Assembly: GCA_000525675.1 (NCBI GenBank)
Contig: CP002190.1
Location: 2,418,001-2,482,000, forward strand
DNA from: Bdellovibrio bacteriovorus W
GTDB taxonomy: Bacteria > Bdellovibrionota > Bdellovibrionia > Bdellovibrionales > Bdellovibrionaceae
DNA: 64,000 nucleotides
Reading direction: 5' to 3'
Shown here: one piece after another, positions 8,001-17,542 of the stretch
Numbering within the stretch: position 1 is the stretch's first letter
Layout of the letters: each line of letters starts with the position of its first letter
Program-made: the position numbers and the translations under genes
The notes under the pieces: model-generated
Told to the model about the DNA's origin: nothing
The model's input: the letters and a program-made list of their open reading frames with translations, nothing else
Database searches by the model: none

Positions 8001-9965
8001 GCGAACATGACTTTCAAAGAAGCATTAAAAGAAGAGCTATTCTTTGACCTTGCGCACGAGATGGGTCACTCTCAAGGTCTTACACATAACTTTGTAGGGT
8101 CTTTTGATAAAGCTAACTTCAATAACGAAGATGGTTCTGCATCTAAACGTAACTACTCTTCAATCATGGATTACATCGAACCAGGTAAATTCAAATGGGA
8201 TGGTATCGGATCTTACGACATCCATGCACTACGTGCATCTCACCTTGGGCTGTTTGAACTTAGCACCGAGGCAGCAAAGCAATTAGCTAATGATCCAAGA
8301 GTGGTAAATGGTAAGTTCCTTACTTACAAGACAATTAAAGAAGACGTGATGAAGAATAACGTTCAAACATTCAACAAACGTCGTATCCAAGGTCTATTGA
8401 AGGAGTACAAATACTGCACAGACATTCACGTAGGTTATGAACCAAATTGTCAACGCTTTGACTACGGTACGACTCCAGGTGAAATCGTAGACAGCTTGAT
8501 CCAAGATTACGAAGATGGTTACGCTAATAACTACCATGCTTGGGATCGTAATAACTTTGGTGTCAGACAAGCTAGCGGTGCTGTCAGTGGTTCTATTAGA
8601 TCAATGTTCCAAATGCGCCAATTCTTAGACGAGCTGTTCTACAACATGGTTCTTGATCCTGAAAATCAAGAAGCTGTTAGCTCTAACTTCGAAGCAGCAT
8701 TGAAAGCATACTTGTTCTACGTACAGTTAATTCAAACACCGGATGCTCACACTTCATTCCTTGATAAGAATCGTTTTGTGGCAGTTCCTTTTCAGTACAA
8801 AGAAACAAACGCTGAAGGCAAAGAAACGGGAAGAACTCTAACTGATATCGAAGTTGTTGAAAGACGTGCCGTATCTGATCTAGCGATTCGCGAAGACAGA
8901 ATTGACACCGTTGGTATCGAGTATGACAAAGTGATGGCATTAAACTTCTTAACTATGAAGGGTTTCCCTGAGTACAAATACTGGGCTAACAACATCCAGT
9001 TCTCATTCTTAGATTTTGAAAAATACGCTCTTGGAATGAAAACTGAAAACAGTTTGTTCGTAAATCTAGTAACGGGAATGATTTTGGATGATATCCAACC
9101 AAGCTTCTCTAATGACAAAGTCACGCTTGCTCCACTTCAAGGTGAAAAAGCGACAGTGACTGCGGCAATGAGATCTTACGCCGGTATCTACTCAATCCTT
9201 AATCTTGAAGCTTCAACACTTCGTGATAAGGACAACTTTGCCACGCTATTCAAAGTTGGTAGCAGCTTAGGTAAAGCTCCACAAGATCGCCTTGCTTTAA
9301 GTCAACTGGGTGTATCTGATACATCTGCGACACGTCTTTCATTCTGGGCTGTAGACAATGCAGTGGCATCAAACAGCGTTCTTCAGATTGCGAACACGAA
9401 AAACTTCTTTATCAAAAATACAGAAGTGATTCAGGCTCCAATCGAAAAGCTAGTTGCTGAGCAGGTGATCGGTCTTCTAAGTGAAAAAGGAAATGCCGAA
9501 AAAATCGCAGCCGCTAAAGCTGAGTTAGTTGCAAAACTAAATGAACTAAACTCAACTGGTATGATCGCATCTAAAGCAATGGTTCAAGCTAATCCACAAC
9601 TTTCAGTTGAGGGACAAGCAACAATCATCGAACAGTTCAACCAACAAGTGATCGAAATGATCCTTGCAGCGATGACTGGTCAAGATGTAAGTGAACATGC
9701 AGGAGAGTTAAAAGCTCAAGCTGATATGATGGCTGAAGCGCTTCCATTACTTGCAGTAGGACAAGTTTCTCTAAAATCAGGTCTTACTAAAGTTGGTCAG
9801 CAGCTTTCAAAAACAAAAGGTCTTGAGGCACTTAAAGACATGGGCGACATCGCTAGACAACTAGTAGATGGATCTCAACTTGAGGTTTCATACGGAATCA
9901 TCATGAAGAACGTTGAGTTCTTAAACATGCTGACTCTTATGACGAACCCAGAACTAAACAGATAA
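5082..9965 (+). CDS. giant metzincin zinc metalloprotease lipoprotein
   Basis: A 1627-residue lipoprotein. The signal peptide ends in the lipobox ATGC, anchoring the protein to a membrane. The zinc site is HEMGHSQGLTH (first His about residue 992; HExxHxxGxxH), followed about 30 residues later by the Met-turn SIMDY (Met about 1029), so it is a metzincin related to the zinc-dependent metalloproteases with DUF5117/DUF4953-type domains. About 900 residues precede the protease core, and a long Ala/Gln/Lys-rich helical tail follows. The ATG at 5082 is preferred to the one at 5070 because GGGAGAG lies just before it. A role in degrading prey or its own envelope proteins is plausible but not shown. 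The upstream sigma-54 site is shared with the barrel gene at 3801. Confidence 0.88.
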   Translation: MNKSNYAKAVSSLVALALFATGCTKTREASLSEDAQETSFAISEIDTLSAQQPQLKITTDSELLALGFGEASKATAEKGKVVVSRADVPKRLQFMFKNLQITGQAGHSYPIALSVDRQHVTAYKVVSDASELTILEKHLAQVKEEVVLQKQLQKTADITKAKSLMQQLRSAKTLTANALTKKDQQIFVPIFKYPVQSYGVLQRAKNELKEETSNLRLKGTNWTEATHITLSIKSEHRVLVGLEPASIGDMDRTFVMDRINNKIMTVGTLKNEFQIPVALNSDARVLTLLDVDAMHVFEITQIEKAGLTESQKQQLLSASNKTNVRHCSDDIKNALPKEAQANCILVLRFDVPVNYVKPQLANIDDEGNQQARINFEQVNAGQSVGLVQIAKNIEPKKIEHNNNLDPRSTIRIADIKNKEFFFKRTLEDAPVNTVFPPGLAGDLTIVRFEIQEKRIVVRKADKLINYKSGNNDVDVEELMSIGAKYLKFDSKNSAGADYSMARLVPATHVDAEYVELDWGHNALASDGSPFDALYSDCFKSVADKTVTDTDYNLAQGSLNFTLNYSVGLSRYCIADEIRSSDSYNDVAKRQTTARIKERISFLANDGKTNTSFVEQVPFRVQNELGYGVWTVAQMNPSEAGLMGRAGQEKNFQVVHDFRNGKTLNYTVTGLEPSVQIPADIRELYIETTKEVVDAWDFAYRQAFKGTKLAREGRYVTVQFADDNTIKAKVGDLNKNIIHYENKFNGNHGILGVSQVGYNPRSGIVVADSMVVYAGNLQHFVASYQRSLKNAAQYQAMKEQFKKDAFEKLTAQQAADAKAQKSVKADANPQEKAEAAANFTRQLAKMSQGMKASKGAFIQAKNLKISAMDVKAAATQMKRTNAKNFAYSSPTTEHGWIDKVLKQLNDNKSMDEMELEGIVAKEMLAAKGRKMSAADRASLENTARMGELRAKLNSQFKTRPGCMLTARNPISTGFANMTFKEALKEELFFDLAHEMGHSQGLTHNFVGSFDKANFNNEDGSASKRNYSSIMDYIEPGKFKWDGIGSYDIHALRASHLGLFELSTEAAKQLANDPRVVNGKFLTYKTIKEDVMKNNVQTFNKRRIQGLLKEYKYCTDIHVGYEPNCQRFDYGTTPGEIVDSLIQDYEDGYANNYHAWDRNNFGVRQASGAVSGSIRSMFQMRQFLDELFYNMVLDPENQEAVSSNFEAALKAYLFYVQLIQTPDAHTSFLDKNRFVAVPFQYKETNAEGKETGRTLTDIEVVERRAVSDLAIREDRIDTVGIEYDKVMALNFLTMKGFPEYKYWANNIQFSFLDFEKYALGMKTENSLFVNLVTGMILDDIQPSFSNDKVTLAPLQGEKATVTAAMRSYAGIYSILNLEASTLRDKDNFATLFKVGSSLGKAPQDRLALSQLGVSDTSATRLSFWAVDNAVASNSVLQIANTKNFFIKNTEVIQAPIEKLVAEQVIGLLSEKGNAEKIAAAKAELVAKLNELNSTGMIASKAMVQANPQLSVEGQATIIEQFNQQVIEMILAAMTGQDVSEHAGELKAQADMMAEALPLLAVGQVSLKSGLTKVGQQLSKTKGLEALKDMGDIARQLVDGSQLEVSYGIIMKNVEFLNMLTLMTNPELNR

Positions 9966-9986
9966 TCAAAAAATAACAAAAAACCA

Positions 9987-10008
9987 GGGCCGATTTAAAA
10001 GTCGGCCC
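9987..10008 (+). terminator. hairpin between metalloprotease and small secreted protein genes
   Basis: GGGCCGA (9987-9993) pairs with TCGGCCC (10002-10008) around an eight-base loop. It is not followed by T residues, so it may only partly stop transcription or may stabilise the upstream mRNA, letting the gene at 10033 be read through. Confidence 0.5.
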
Positions 10009-10032
10009 CCACAATAACTAAGGACGTATGCT

Positions 10033-10530
10033 ATGAATAAGAAAATCTCTCTAACACTTGCTAGTCTAATTTTGTTCTCTGGAGTTGCTCAAGCCGCAGC
10101 CACTGATAAGTTTAATGGCACTTTTGACCTAGTGAAATCTGAAGATAAGGGAACCTTTTGTTATGAAGGTATCGTGATTACATCTGAAGGAAACACGATG
10201 AATCTGTATCGTAAAGATATGCAGAGCTATGGTCCTCTATATTCAGCTGAGGTCAACGGCACTCCTCGCCAAGTTAAGCACTCTCATGGCGAAGCTCTTT
10301 CAAGCTTAAAGGGCCAAGACACTGTTAGTTTCCTCAATAACACTCTGACTTTTTCATTTAAAGGCCGCCAATCAGTTGCGGGCATCCCTGCAATTCGTAT
10401 TACCGATTCGATTTCGATTAAAATGAATTCTGACCAAAAGACTCTTCAAGTTGAGCGTCGCTCGACAGAAGGTCCTGTAGCTGGAATCGGCAGAAAAGAC
10501 TCTGCAAGCTGCGTATACGTAAGACAATAA
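10033..10530 (+). CDS. small secreted protein, unknown
   Basis: A 165-residue protein with a good signal peptide (MNKKISLTLASLILFSGVAQA, cleavage at about residue 22). The mature part of about 143 residues is strand-rich, with two cysteines (FCYEG and ASCVYV) that could form a disulfide joining the first and last strands, suggesting a compact lipocalin-like or beta-barrel-like fold. No family recognised. It follows the metalloprotease by 67 bases, so it may be in the same sigma-54-driven unit, with the hairpin between them lowering its level. A role with the protease is only suggested by position. Confidence 0.75.
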   Translation: MNKKISLTLASLILFSGVAQAAATDKFNGTFDLVKSEDKGTFCYEGIVITSEGNTMNLYRKDMQSYGPLYSAEVNGTPRQVKHSHGEALSSLKGQDTVSFLNNTLTFSFKGRQSVAGIPAIRITDSISIKMNSDQKTLQVERRSTEGPVAGIGRKDSASCVYVRQ

Positions 10531-10553
10531 AACTGTCTGTCCTAGGCAAGATA

Positions 10554-10594
10554 GCCAACGCCCTGAATGCACCTCAGAGCGTTGGCTTTTTTTT
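10554..10594. terminator. intrinsic terminator
   Basis: GCCAACGC (10554-10561) pairs with GCGTTGGC (10579-10586), with an inner CTGA/TCAG pair, followed by eight T residues. It ends the secreted-protein gene; the T-run touches the stop codon of the convergent addA gene. Confidence 0.9.
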
Positions 10595-13500
10595 AGATCT
10601 TTGACTCGAGCTCTTTGGCGTACTCTTTAAATTCTTTGAAATTATAAACTTTCACAACTTCATCAAACGGATAAATCACTGCTAGACAGATCTCATCATT
10701 TTCATTGATGAGCTTCATCTGATAAAGTGCCCAAGCATATATCTTTAACTGATCAAGAGCCGCATCGTAGTATCGCTGAGACCCTGTTTTATAATCTAAT
10801 ACCCAAGCCTTGCCATTGATTTTACCCCAAAGATCAATCTGTCCTTGAAGGACAGCATCTTTAAACTTCAAGGCAAAGCCCCACTCCGCATTCCCCGCCT
10901 GCATTAAATCCGCAAAAGGAATTTCCTGAGTCGCATATAAATAATCAATAGCGCCTTTATGGGTAGAGTCTAGGCCCTCTTTGACAGTCTCGATATCACT
11001 ATAACGAAGAGATTCAAAGATGCGATGAGCCTCAGTTCCTTGCTGCGCTCTTGCGAGGCCTGCCAATAAATCCTTTGGAGCGCTCTTACCATCTGGCCCA
11101 GCGATCTCTTGACTTAAAATCTCTGTCACTGACAAAGATTTTAGGCGCATCCCAGAATCTTTGATTTGATACTTCTCGCGCACGTCTTTAAGTTCTAAAG
11201 CTGGAGCCTCTAGAACTTCCGGTAAGGCATTATCTTTTCGCACGAGATAAGAGAACTTTTCTTCTTCATGCAGGCCCTCTTCTAAGTTTAAAGGACAAGA
11301 TGCCGCCCAAGATTTCTTATCAATATTTTCATCCCAGATCAGAGTAACACCATGCTTTGCACGGGTGAGAGCCACATAAAGAACTCGATAGAATTCTTGA
11401 GCCTCTCGCTCGCGCATTTCCGAATTAATCTCTTCAGCAAGAATACTACTCACCATCGACTGTGTATCAGCATCTCTGACTTTCAAAGTCCAAAGTCCAT
11501 CTTCTTCGCGAACACTAAAGCTAGGGGCAATGGACATGCGCGGATCTTTCCCCATTCCTGGTAACAGAACGTGGGAAAACTGCAGCCCTTTAGAGGCATG
11601 CACTGTCATAAAGTTAACTCTTTTTGGTTCTACCACAGGAGTGGCGTCAGCTTCGTCTCCGCCCTCATCTACTGAAAGTGCCTCTAAATTCTTATCTAGA
11701 AAATCCAAATAATTAAATCCAGGGCGTCGTTCCTCTTGAGACAGCAAAGCCACGATCTTCCACAAATTCGCTTCTCTGCGTCCTGTCGAATCAATCGTTG
11801 CCGAATAATCAAAAAGTCCAAACTCAATCATGGCATTTCTAAGTGCGTGAGAAAGTCCAAATTCCTCCGCTTGATGATGGAACTTCAAAAGATTATCAAT
11901 AGTTTTTAGAGGACTCTCTTCATGGTGTTTTAAAATCTCTCTCCAATAGGACTTTTCTCCTCGACAAAAAGTCGAAATGACCGTGTCTGATAAATGTGCC
12001 CAAGGGGACCTTAACAGAGCCACCAGATTTAAATTATCGTGAGGATTAAGAAGAAACTTCAGCAACGCCAGAGCATCTAAGACCTCTCTGCGATCATAAA
12101 AATTGGCTCCACTATGAACTAATACCGGAACACCGTGACTTTGCGCAATCAAAGCGATGTCTTCAAGAACTCGATGAGTTCTCCCCAGGACACAGATTTC
12201 TTCCGGCGATACTCCCTCAGAAAGTAGCTCCTGAATTCTTGCAACTGTGATAAGGGCCTCAGAAGATTGCCCATCGTCCTCATTCTCTTTACCAATGAGA
12301 ACCTGAACCGTAGGTTGCGATAAATCTAAAGTCTTTTCCGGAGCTGGCTCCATCTCAGAAAACTGCTTGCTGGTTTTAGTAAAGTAATGATTAAAAAAAG
12401 CTAAAACCTCAGGGTTAGAACGATAGTTAATCAGTTTAACTTCTGTCCTTTTTCCCTGCTCTTGAAAGAGTTCGACTTTTTCTTGAAAGACCTCTGAGCG
12501 AGCACCACGGAAAAGATAAATACTCTGTTGAGGATCTCCTACAATAAATACCGGCTTTTCCCCAATCAGCTGATCTAGTATGCGCACTTGAATGGGGCTT
12601 GTATCCTGATACTCATCCACCATCCAAAAATCCCAATCATTTGCAAACGACTCAGCGGCCTTCGGCTGCTCAGTGATGATTTTCAATGATAGAGTTTCAA
12701 GATCGGACATGGATAAGATGCCGTTTTCTAACTTTGACTGTAAGAAGTCCGTATAGAAACTTTGCGCTAAACGCTCAAAAAGTTCGCAATTGCGAAAATG
12801 CTTATTCCAAAACTCTTCTTGAAAACGCGTCGTTTTAAGAATTTTTCCTAGTTCATCGCGCAGCTCTTCAAGCTCATCGTTCACGGAAAAATCAAAAGCG
12901 GGCTTGGCTTTTCTAAATTGAGGTTTCTTTAAACTCTCCCAGAAAGACTTCAATTGCGAGAAGTACTCTTGCCACTCGACGCCTTGTGAGGTCCATGAAA
13001 AACCCCTCAAAGTTTGCGCGTACTCCACCCACTTATCATCATCGGCAGATTTTTCGATTTCTAGGGCGACTCTCAGGATTCTTTGCGCAATTTTACCAAT
13101 CACCTTTTGACATAAAACAGCCATCTCTGCACGATCGATGAAGCGAAGATTTGGATGCTCGGCTTTGGCTTCAAAATAAATAAGCAGCATCGACTCGAGC
13201 GAAGAAAAATCATACTCATCAAGTAGCTCCTGTAACTCTGGGTCTGCGAGAACATACTTACGAATAATCTTTCGTGCGACTTTTTTAATTTCAGCAGCAC
13301 CCATGATTTTATAATCTGGAGTGAGTCCGATAACAGAACCATAACGAGCTAAAAAGACACTTAAAACACCGTGAATCGTGGATATTTGCACCAAAGATTT
13401 GGAGCTGACATAATGAAACAGATCCTGACGGCCATCTTTCAGTGCCTTGGCAAGAAGTCTTTCCTTGAGCTCTTGAGTGGCTTTACGAGTAAACGTCGTC

Positions 13501-13625
13501 ACCACAATGCGTGGCCAACGTCCTTCTTTAGTTTCAAAATCAGAAGCAAACTCGAGAAAAGTTGCAGTTAGCGTCGTTGTTTTTCCAGCTCCGGCTCCGG
13601 CCTTGAGAATAATGCTAGAACTCAT
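10593..13625 (-). CDS. addA: ATP-dependent helicase/nuclease subunit A (AddA/RecB type)
   Basis: A 1010-residue UvrD-like helicase with a C-terminal RecB-type nuclease. It has the Walker A GAGAGKTT near residue 10, motif Ia TTFTRKATQEL, the Walker B/motif II VDEYQDTSPIQ, GDPQQSIYLFRGA, the late motif HASKGLQFSHV and VALTRAKHG. The nuclease part has the Asp of GQIDLWG and DYKTGS (about residue 944). With AddB it resects double-strand breaks for RecA-dependent repair. It starts 73 bases after the addB stop, with GAGG eight bases before the ATG. It is shorter than typical AddA (about 1200 residues) but all catalytic motifs are present. Confidence 0.9.
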   Translation of the reverse strand: MSSSIILKAGAGAGKTTTLTATFLEFASDFETKEGRWPRIVVTTFTRKATQELKERLLAKALKDGRQDLFHYVSSKSLVQISTIHGVLSVFLARYGSVIGLTPDYKIMGAAEIKKVARKIIRKYVLADPELQELLDEYDFSSLESMLLIYFEAKAEHPNLRFIDRAEMAVLCQKVIGKIAQRILRVALEIEKSADDDKWVEYAQTLRGFSWTSQGVEWQEYFSQLKSFWESLKKPQFRKAKPAFDFSVNDELEELRDELGKILKTTRFQEEFWNKHFRNCELFERLAQSFYTDFLQSKLENGILSMSDLETLSLKIITEQPKAAESFANDWDFWMVDEYQDTSPIQVRILDQLIGEKPVFIVGDPQQSIYLFRGARSEVFQEKVELFQEQGKRTEVKLINYRSNPEVLAFFNHYFTKTSKQFSEMEPAPEKTLDLSQPTVQVLIGKENEDDGQSSEALITVARIQELLSEGVSPEEICVLGRTHRVLEDIALIAQSHGVPVLVHSGANFYDRREVLDALALLKFLLNPHDNLNLVALLRSPWAHLSDTVISTFCRGEKSYWREILKHHEESPLKTIDNLLKFHHQAEEFGLSHALRNAMIEFGLFDYSATIDSTGRREANLWKIVALLSQEERRPGFNYLDFLDKNLEALSVDEGGDEADATPVVEPKRVNFMTVHASKGLQFSHVLLPGMGKDPRMSIAPSFSVREEDGLWTLKVRDADTQSMVSSILAEEINSEMREREAQEFYRVLYVALTRAKHGVTLIWDENIDKKSWAASCPLNLEEGLHEEEKFSYLVRKDNALPEVLEAPALELKDVREKYQIKDSGMRLKSLSVTEILSQEIAGPDGKSAPKDLLAGLARAQQGTEAHRIFESLRYSDIETVKEGLDSTHKGAIDYLYATQEIPFADLMQAGNAEWGFALKFKDAVLQGQIDLWGKINGKAWVLDYKTGSQRYYDAALDQLKIYAWALYQMKLINENDEICLAVIYPFDEVVKVYNFKEFKEYAKELESKI

Positions 13626-13698
13626 TTCTATACCTCAAAATATTTCTGACGGCGAATTAAAGAAGAACACTTCGTCGAAGCCTTAGAGATTCCACTCA

Positions 13699-16425
13699 TT
13701 AGTTCAAGTGCGGGGCCCGACATTGCCTTCTCCATTTACAGTCTGCGCAAATCTTTTTGTCTTCCGGCTCGGGATTGACTTTACCTTTTCTAATTTCCTT
13801 CAGTGTATTCACAAAAATACTTTGGAACTCTGCTTTATACTGTTCGCGAGTTTCCAAGGTGGCCGTGCTATCGCGACGTTTGGGAGCGGGATAAAGGCTG
13901 CCGGCAAAGTCCTCAATACAAAAACCCTTACGTGTAAAGTCTCGGAAAATATAATAAAACAAACCAATCACTTCGCCATCAATATCAGGGATGAGTTTGT
14001 GCTCAATCACCCATAGATAAAACAATAACTGCAAGGTCTTATTTTTAAACCACGAACCATGGGCATAGATCCCACCGGCAGAACTTTTATAATCTATAAC
14101 TAAGAGTTGCCGAGCATCGACATTGGCATCAATTCTATCTATCTTTCCAGAAACTCTAAAGAAGTCTGCATTTTCTTCATCCGAAAACTCTAATGTTTCG
14201 GGGTTAAAATAGAACTTGAAACTTGCCTCTCTACCAACAGTGCGAGTGTGGATGTAGTTCTGTCTCCACTCTTTTTCAAACTCTAAAAACCTTTGCCCCA
14301 AGCGAATGTGCTTTTTTTTTAGAGGAATCCAAAGCCTATCATCGGCAAATATTAACTTCTTTTCCGCACGGATCTTTTCTAGGACTTCTGAAATCTCTTC
14401 TTCGCTCCACGAAAAACGCATAGGCTCTTCAGTTAAGTATTCAAACAATGAATGGGCCAATTGCCCACGAGTGCGATGATCGATATCAAGATCTATGTCT
14501 GGCAAATCTTCTAATCTAAAATATCTTTGCGCTGAAAAAATAAATGGACACTCTAAATAGCTCTCGATGGCTGACGCAGATACCGACGGTAAAGCCTTAA
14601 GATCAAGAGCAGGTGTTTCTGCCTTGCCAAGATCAATATCAATACGCCCCTGAATCTCGCCACGAAGATCTTTAATAAGCTCACGCTCACCTTTAATCTC
14701 AGAAGCCTGAATTTGATCCAGTCGGGTCTCTAAAGGAATCTTGAGTGTTTCATGATCCGTGGCCTCACTCATCCAGAAATTTGCCGGAGAGCAAATAGAG
14801 CCAGATAAGTCCGTCAAACCAAAACAGTAGATATCGTGGGCAGAAGGAAGCTCGGCCAGAAGTCGAAGTTCAAATTCAATATCGCTCTGATCAGGGTTTG
14901 CTAAGTAGAAACCCAAATCCTTTCCAATTAAAAAGTAATCGTCCCTTGAAAGCTGAACTCTACTTTTCTGCTTTAATGACTCATCTGTCAGACCTAAAAA
15001 AATACGATGAGTGACGCTCTCACTATGGCCCGACATGAGCTTAGTAACTAAGACTCCATCTGGATGCCCTTTTGCAAGAGTGAACTCTTTGGCTGCGACC
15101 ACTGTCTCTAAATATCCCAGCCATTCACTCCAAGGCATGGTCGTTGACACCACAGCGTTTTGAAGTAGCTCTCTTAAAACTATTTGCGCACTTTCAGAAT
15201 CAATTTGTCGCCAATGGGCCAATGCCCCAACAACAAATTCATCTCTCGAAAGATGCCCCGACAGATCGAGCTGATTAGAAAACAATTTATCAACAAGAGC
15301 ATGCCGCTTTAAATCTTCGTCAACATAAAGACTTTTAAAGAGGGCTTTAAATTCTTCATAGCGCAGACTCTTTGCTTCTTGGCTGTCATAAAATGCAATC
15401 TCAAGATCCGTCGTAGAAAGCTTCCCACTGCGAGAACGTAGCGACGCCATCCATTTGACGATGCTTGGAAGACTTTGAACCTTATGAGTCGAATCCTTTT
15501 GATAAGGAATTCCCTCTTCATCTAAAAAGGGCTGAAGCACGGGCCAGTAGGTTTCAATATCTGGCGCCAAAAGCGCTATCTCAGAAGGTTTCAATCCTTC
15601 TTCGAGCCAAGCTCGCACCTGCCCAACAGCGTTTTTTATCTCTGCGAGCATCCCCGAAAAACGTAGCGTTTCTTTTTTTAGTGCTGCCGTAGAAACACTT
15701 TCTAACTGTTTTACGTCCGAGCTTTCCGCTTTCAAATACTCATAGGGTTTGAGTAAATAGGCATACTCATTTTTCCATTGCGGAGATGGCTCAATAACTG
15801 TGACATCCACACTGCGGGAAAGTGTTTTCAAAATCTCTGCTTCAACCTTAGAAACCTCACCGCTCAGATCAATAACCAACGGCTGCTTCCAAAGATGTTC
15901 TAGGTTATTAAATGTCACTAAATAAGAAGTGATCCAGTCAGAGGTAATAATACGGTGCTCAGAAATAAGTTTCTTTACACAGAAATTTGCGCGTAAATAC
16001 CACGCACGCCAGCGATCCGCAGATTCAGGATTTTGCGTGAACCACTCTTCAATCTGTGCATATCCTTCTGGATGAAATAGGACAGGGCTTAGTTGATCGA
16101 TATAAGAAAAAAGCGTCTCAACAGCACTCGAGTTCACACCTAGAACTTCAGAATTTTCATCCATCATTGTGCGCAAAAGAGATTTAGCAAAGGGATCACT
16201 GACGATACGAATATGCGGGTCACATCTTTTTAAGAGTGCCTTCCATAAGTCACTCGCCCTGAGGACGGACTCGTCGATGAAGTAGCCGGAGCTTTGAAGG
16301 ATTTTGCGCTGTAATTCAAATTTAGTGCGCAAATCTGAAACGATCCATGTTTGTTGACGAGGATCGTAGTTCTTAAAAATTTCTGCAACCTGAGAGCGGT
16401 TTTGTATCGAGACTAATCTAAGCAT
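13699..16425 (-). CDS. addB: ATP-dependent nuclease subunit B (AddB type)
   Basis: A 908-residue protein with an inactivated helicase-like N-terminal part and a C-terminal PD-(D/E)XK nuclease domain: SASAIESYLECPFIF begins the domain, DYKSS is the catalytic motif, and three cysteines near the end (about 893, 896, 902, in CADCKWRRQC) join the Cys of ECPF to hold the 4Fe-4S cluster expected in AddB. It has no clear Walker A, as is common outside Firmicutes. It is followed by addA and begins four bases after a PorV-like barrel gene, so addB and addA are probably expressed from the same transcript as three cell-envelope genes, an unexpected partnership. Confidence 0.85.
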   Translation of the reverse strand: MLRLVSIQNRSQVAEIFKNYDPRQQTWIVSDLRTKFELQRKILQSSGYFIDESVLRASDLWKALLKRCDPHIRIVSDPFAKSLLRTMMDENSEVLGVNSSAVETLFSYIDQLSPVLFHPEGYAQIEEWFTQNPESADRWRAWYLRANFCVKKLISEHRIITSDWITSYLVTFNNLEHLWKQPLVIDLSGEVSKVEAEILKTLSRSVDVTVIEPSPQWKNEYAYLLKPYEYLKAESSDVKQLESVSTAALKKETLRFSGMLAEIKNAVGQVRAWLEEGLKPSEIALLAPDIETYWPVLQPFLDEEGIPYQKDSTHKVQSLPSIVKWMASLRSRSGKLSTTDLEIAFYDSQEAKSLRYEEFKALFKSLYVDEDLKRHALVDKLFSNQLDLSGHLSRDEFVVGALAHWRQIDSESAQIVLRELLQNAVVSTTMPWSEWLGYLETVVAAKEFTLAKGHPDGVLVTKLMSGHSESVTHRIFLGLTDESLKQKSRVQLSRDDYFLIGKDLGFYLANPDQSDIEFELRLLAELPSAHDIYCFGLTDLSGSICSPANFWMSEATDHETLKIPLETRLDQIQASEIKGERELIKDLRGEIQGRIDIDLGKAETPALDLKALPSVSASAIESYLECPFIFSAQRYFRLEDLPDIDLDIDHRTRGQLAHSLFEYLTEEPMRFSWSEEEISEVLEKIRAEKKLIFADDRLWIPLKKKHIRLGQRFLEFEKEWRQNYIHTRTVGREASFKFYFNPETLEFSDEENADFFRVSGKIDRIDANVDARQLLVIDYKSSAGGIYAHGSWFKNKTLQLLFYLWVIEHKLIPDIDGEVIGLFYYIFRDFTRKGFCIEDFAGSLYPAPKRRDSTATLETREQYKAEFQSIFVNTLKEIRKGKVNPEPEDKKICADCKWRRQCRAPHLN

Positions 16426-16429
16426 TCCA

Positions 16430-17542
16430 TTACCGACGTTGTTTTAATTTACTACGTCGATTATCAGCGATATTGAAGTCGGCATCAAAGCTTAAATCAA
16501 GACTGAGACTCACCATGTAACGTGGATCACTTGATTGCCCTGGGTAAAGACCTAACTCTTCCGTGTATCTGGCCGCATCAAGTTTAAGAAACCAGAAATC
16601 GAGCCCAGCACCATAGACAAAGTAACCTTGGTTAAACCCGCCCCTGAAATTAAAAATTCCAACTCCAATTTCAGTACCCAAATGCAGTTTTTTTCCCATA
16701 TCCAGATCAGGCTCTAATAAATGTCGTGCTTCAAATCCAAGACCCCACAAAAACCCTGGGGCCTCCGCACTCACTCCTGCTCCGAAGATAAGGTTTTGTT
16801 GGATTTGAGAAGGAGCATCTGGCCCCTCTTTGTGCTGAAAGGAAGTTCCGCCAATATCTTGCCATACCACTGTGAAACTCGGCTTCAATGCATGCTCTTG
16901 AAACTCTTTCGTCAAAGCAAAATCAACACCATAACCTTGGCCCGCATTATCAAAACGTCGCGCGATATCTTCAGGGCGCGCAGTTCCAGCAATATCATCG
17001 ACGCTCAACTCCTGAATATCTCCACCGCGACGAAAAATTCTCTTCACCGCAAGCCCCGCATATAGGCCTTCGCCAAGATCGAAACCACCCCCTAAGTAAT
17101 AGGCATCATCTTGGCGATAATAGGTTTCAAAACTTGGTAAAACGGGATTATGCAATTCAGCTGTAACGTAGACATCCTTTAAATACCCGAGTGCCAACCC
17201 CTTCACAGCCAAACCTGCCTGTAAAAAAGTTTGCGCCTGAAGTCTTTTTCCAAATAACGGATCAAAAGTTGTTGGATCATTGGCATCTATATTCGAAAAA
17301 TTTTCTCGATTATTCCACAGTTCATCGTTCAACCCCGCTGACAACCCCAAAAGGCGTAACTGAATTCCATTGTTCTTACCAAGTGCCGCGGGATTAATAT
17401 AGAGCGACTCAAAACCACCAACAAAGGGAACGGCAACGCCTCCCATCCCTTTAGAGCGTGCGCTTCGTGCAGAAACACCTAAGGACTGAGCATGAGAGGC
17501 TATCGTCGTAAGAAATAAAAAGAAGATAATAAAATACTTCAT
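16430..17542 (-). CDS. PorV/TraF-like outer-membrane barrel protein (copy 1)
   Basis: A 370-residue protein with a signal peptide (MKYFIIFFLFLTTIASHAQS). The N-terminal signature KGMGGVAVPFVGGFESLYINPAALG is the one seen in PorV/PorQ and TraF-like FadL-fold barrels. The rest has long alternating strands. Two further members lie at 18519 and 21776. The ATG at 17542 is chosen because it starts the signal peptide; it overlaps the upstream stop by four bases (ATGA). It ends in a basic tail (RRSKLKQRR) and not in an aromatic residue, unusual for a barrel. Probable function: outer-membrane channel or scaffold for a lipoprotein; unproven. Confidence 0.8.
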   Translation of the reverse strand: MKYFIIFFLFLTTIASHAQSLGVSARSARSKGMGGVAVPFVGGFESLYINPAALGKNNGIQLRLLGLSAGLNDELWNNRENFSNIDANDPTTFDPLFGKRLQAQTFLQAGLAVKGLALGYLKDVYVTAELHNPVLPSFETYYRQDDAYYLGGGFDLGEGLYAGLAVKRIFRRGGDIQELSVDDIAGTARPEDIARRFDNAGQGYGVDFALTKEFQEHALKPSFTVVWQDIGGTSFQHKEGPDAPSQIQQNLIFGAGVSAEAPGFLWGLGFEARHLLEPDLDMGKKLHLGTEIGVGIFNFRGGFNQGYFVYGAGLDFWFLKLDAARYTEELGLYPGQSSDPRYMVSLSLDLSFDADFNIADNRRSKLKQRR

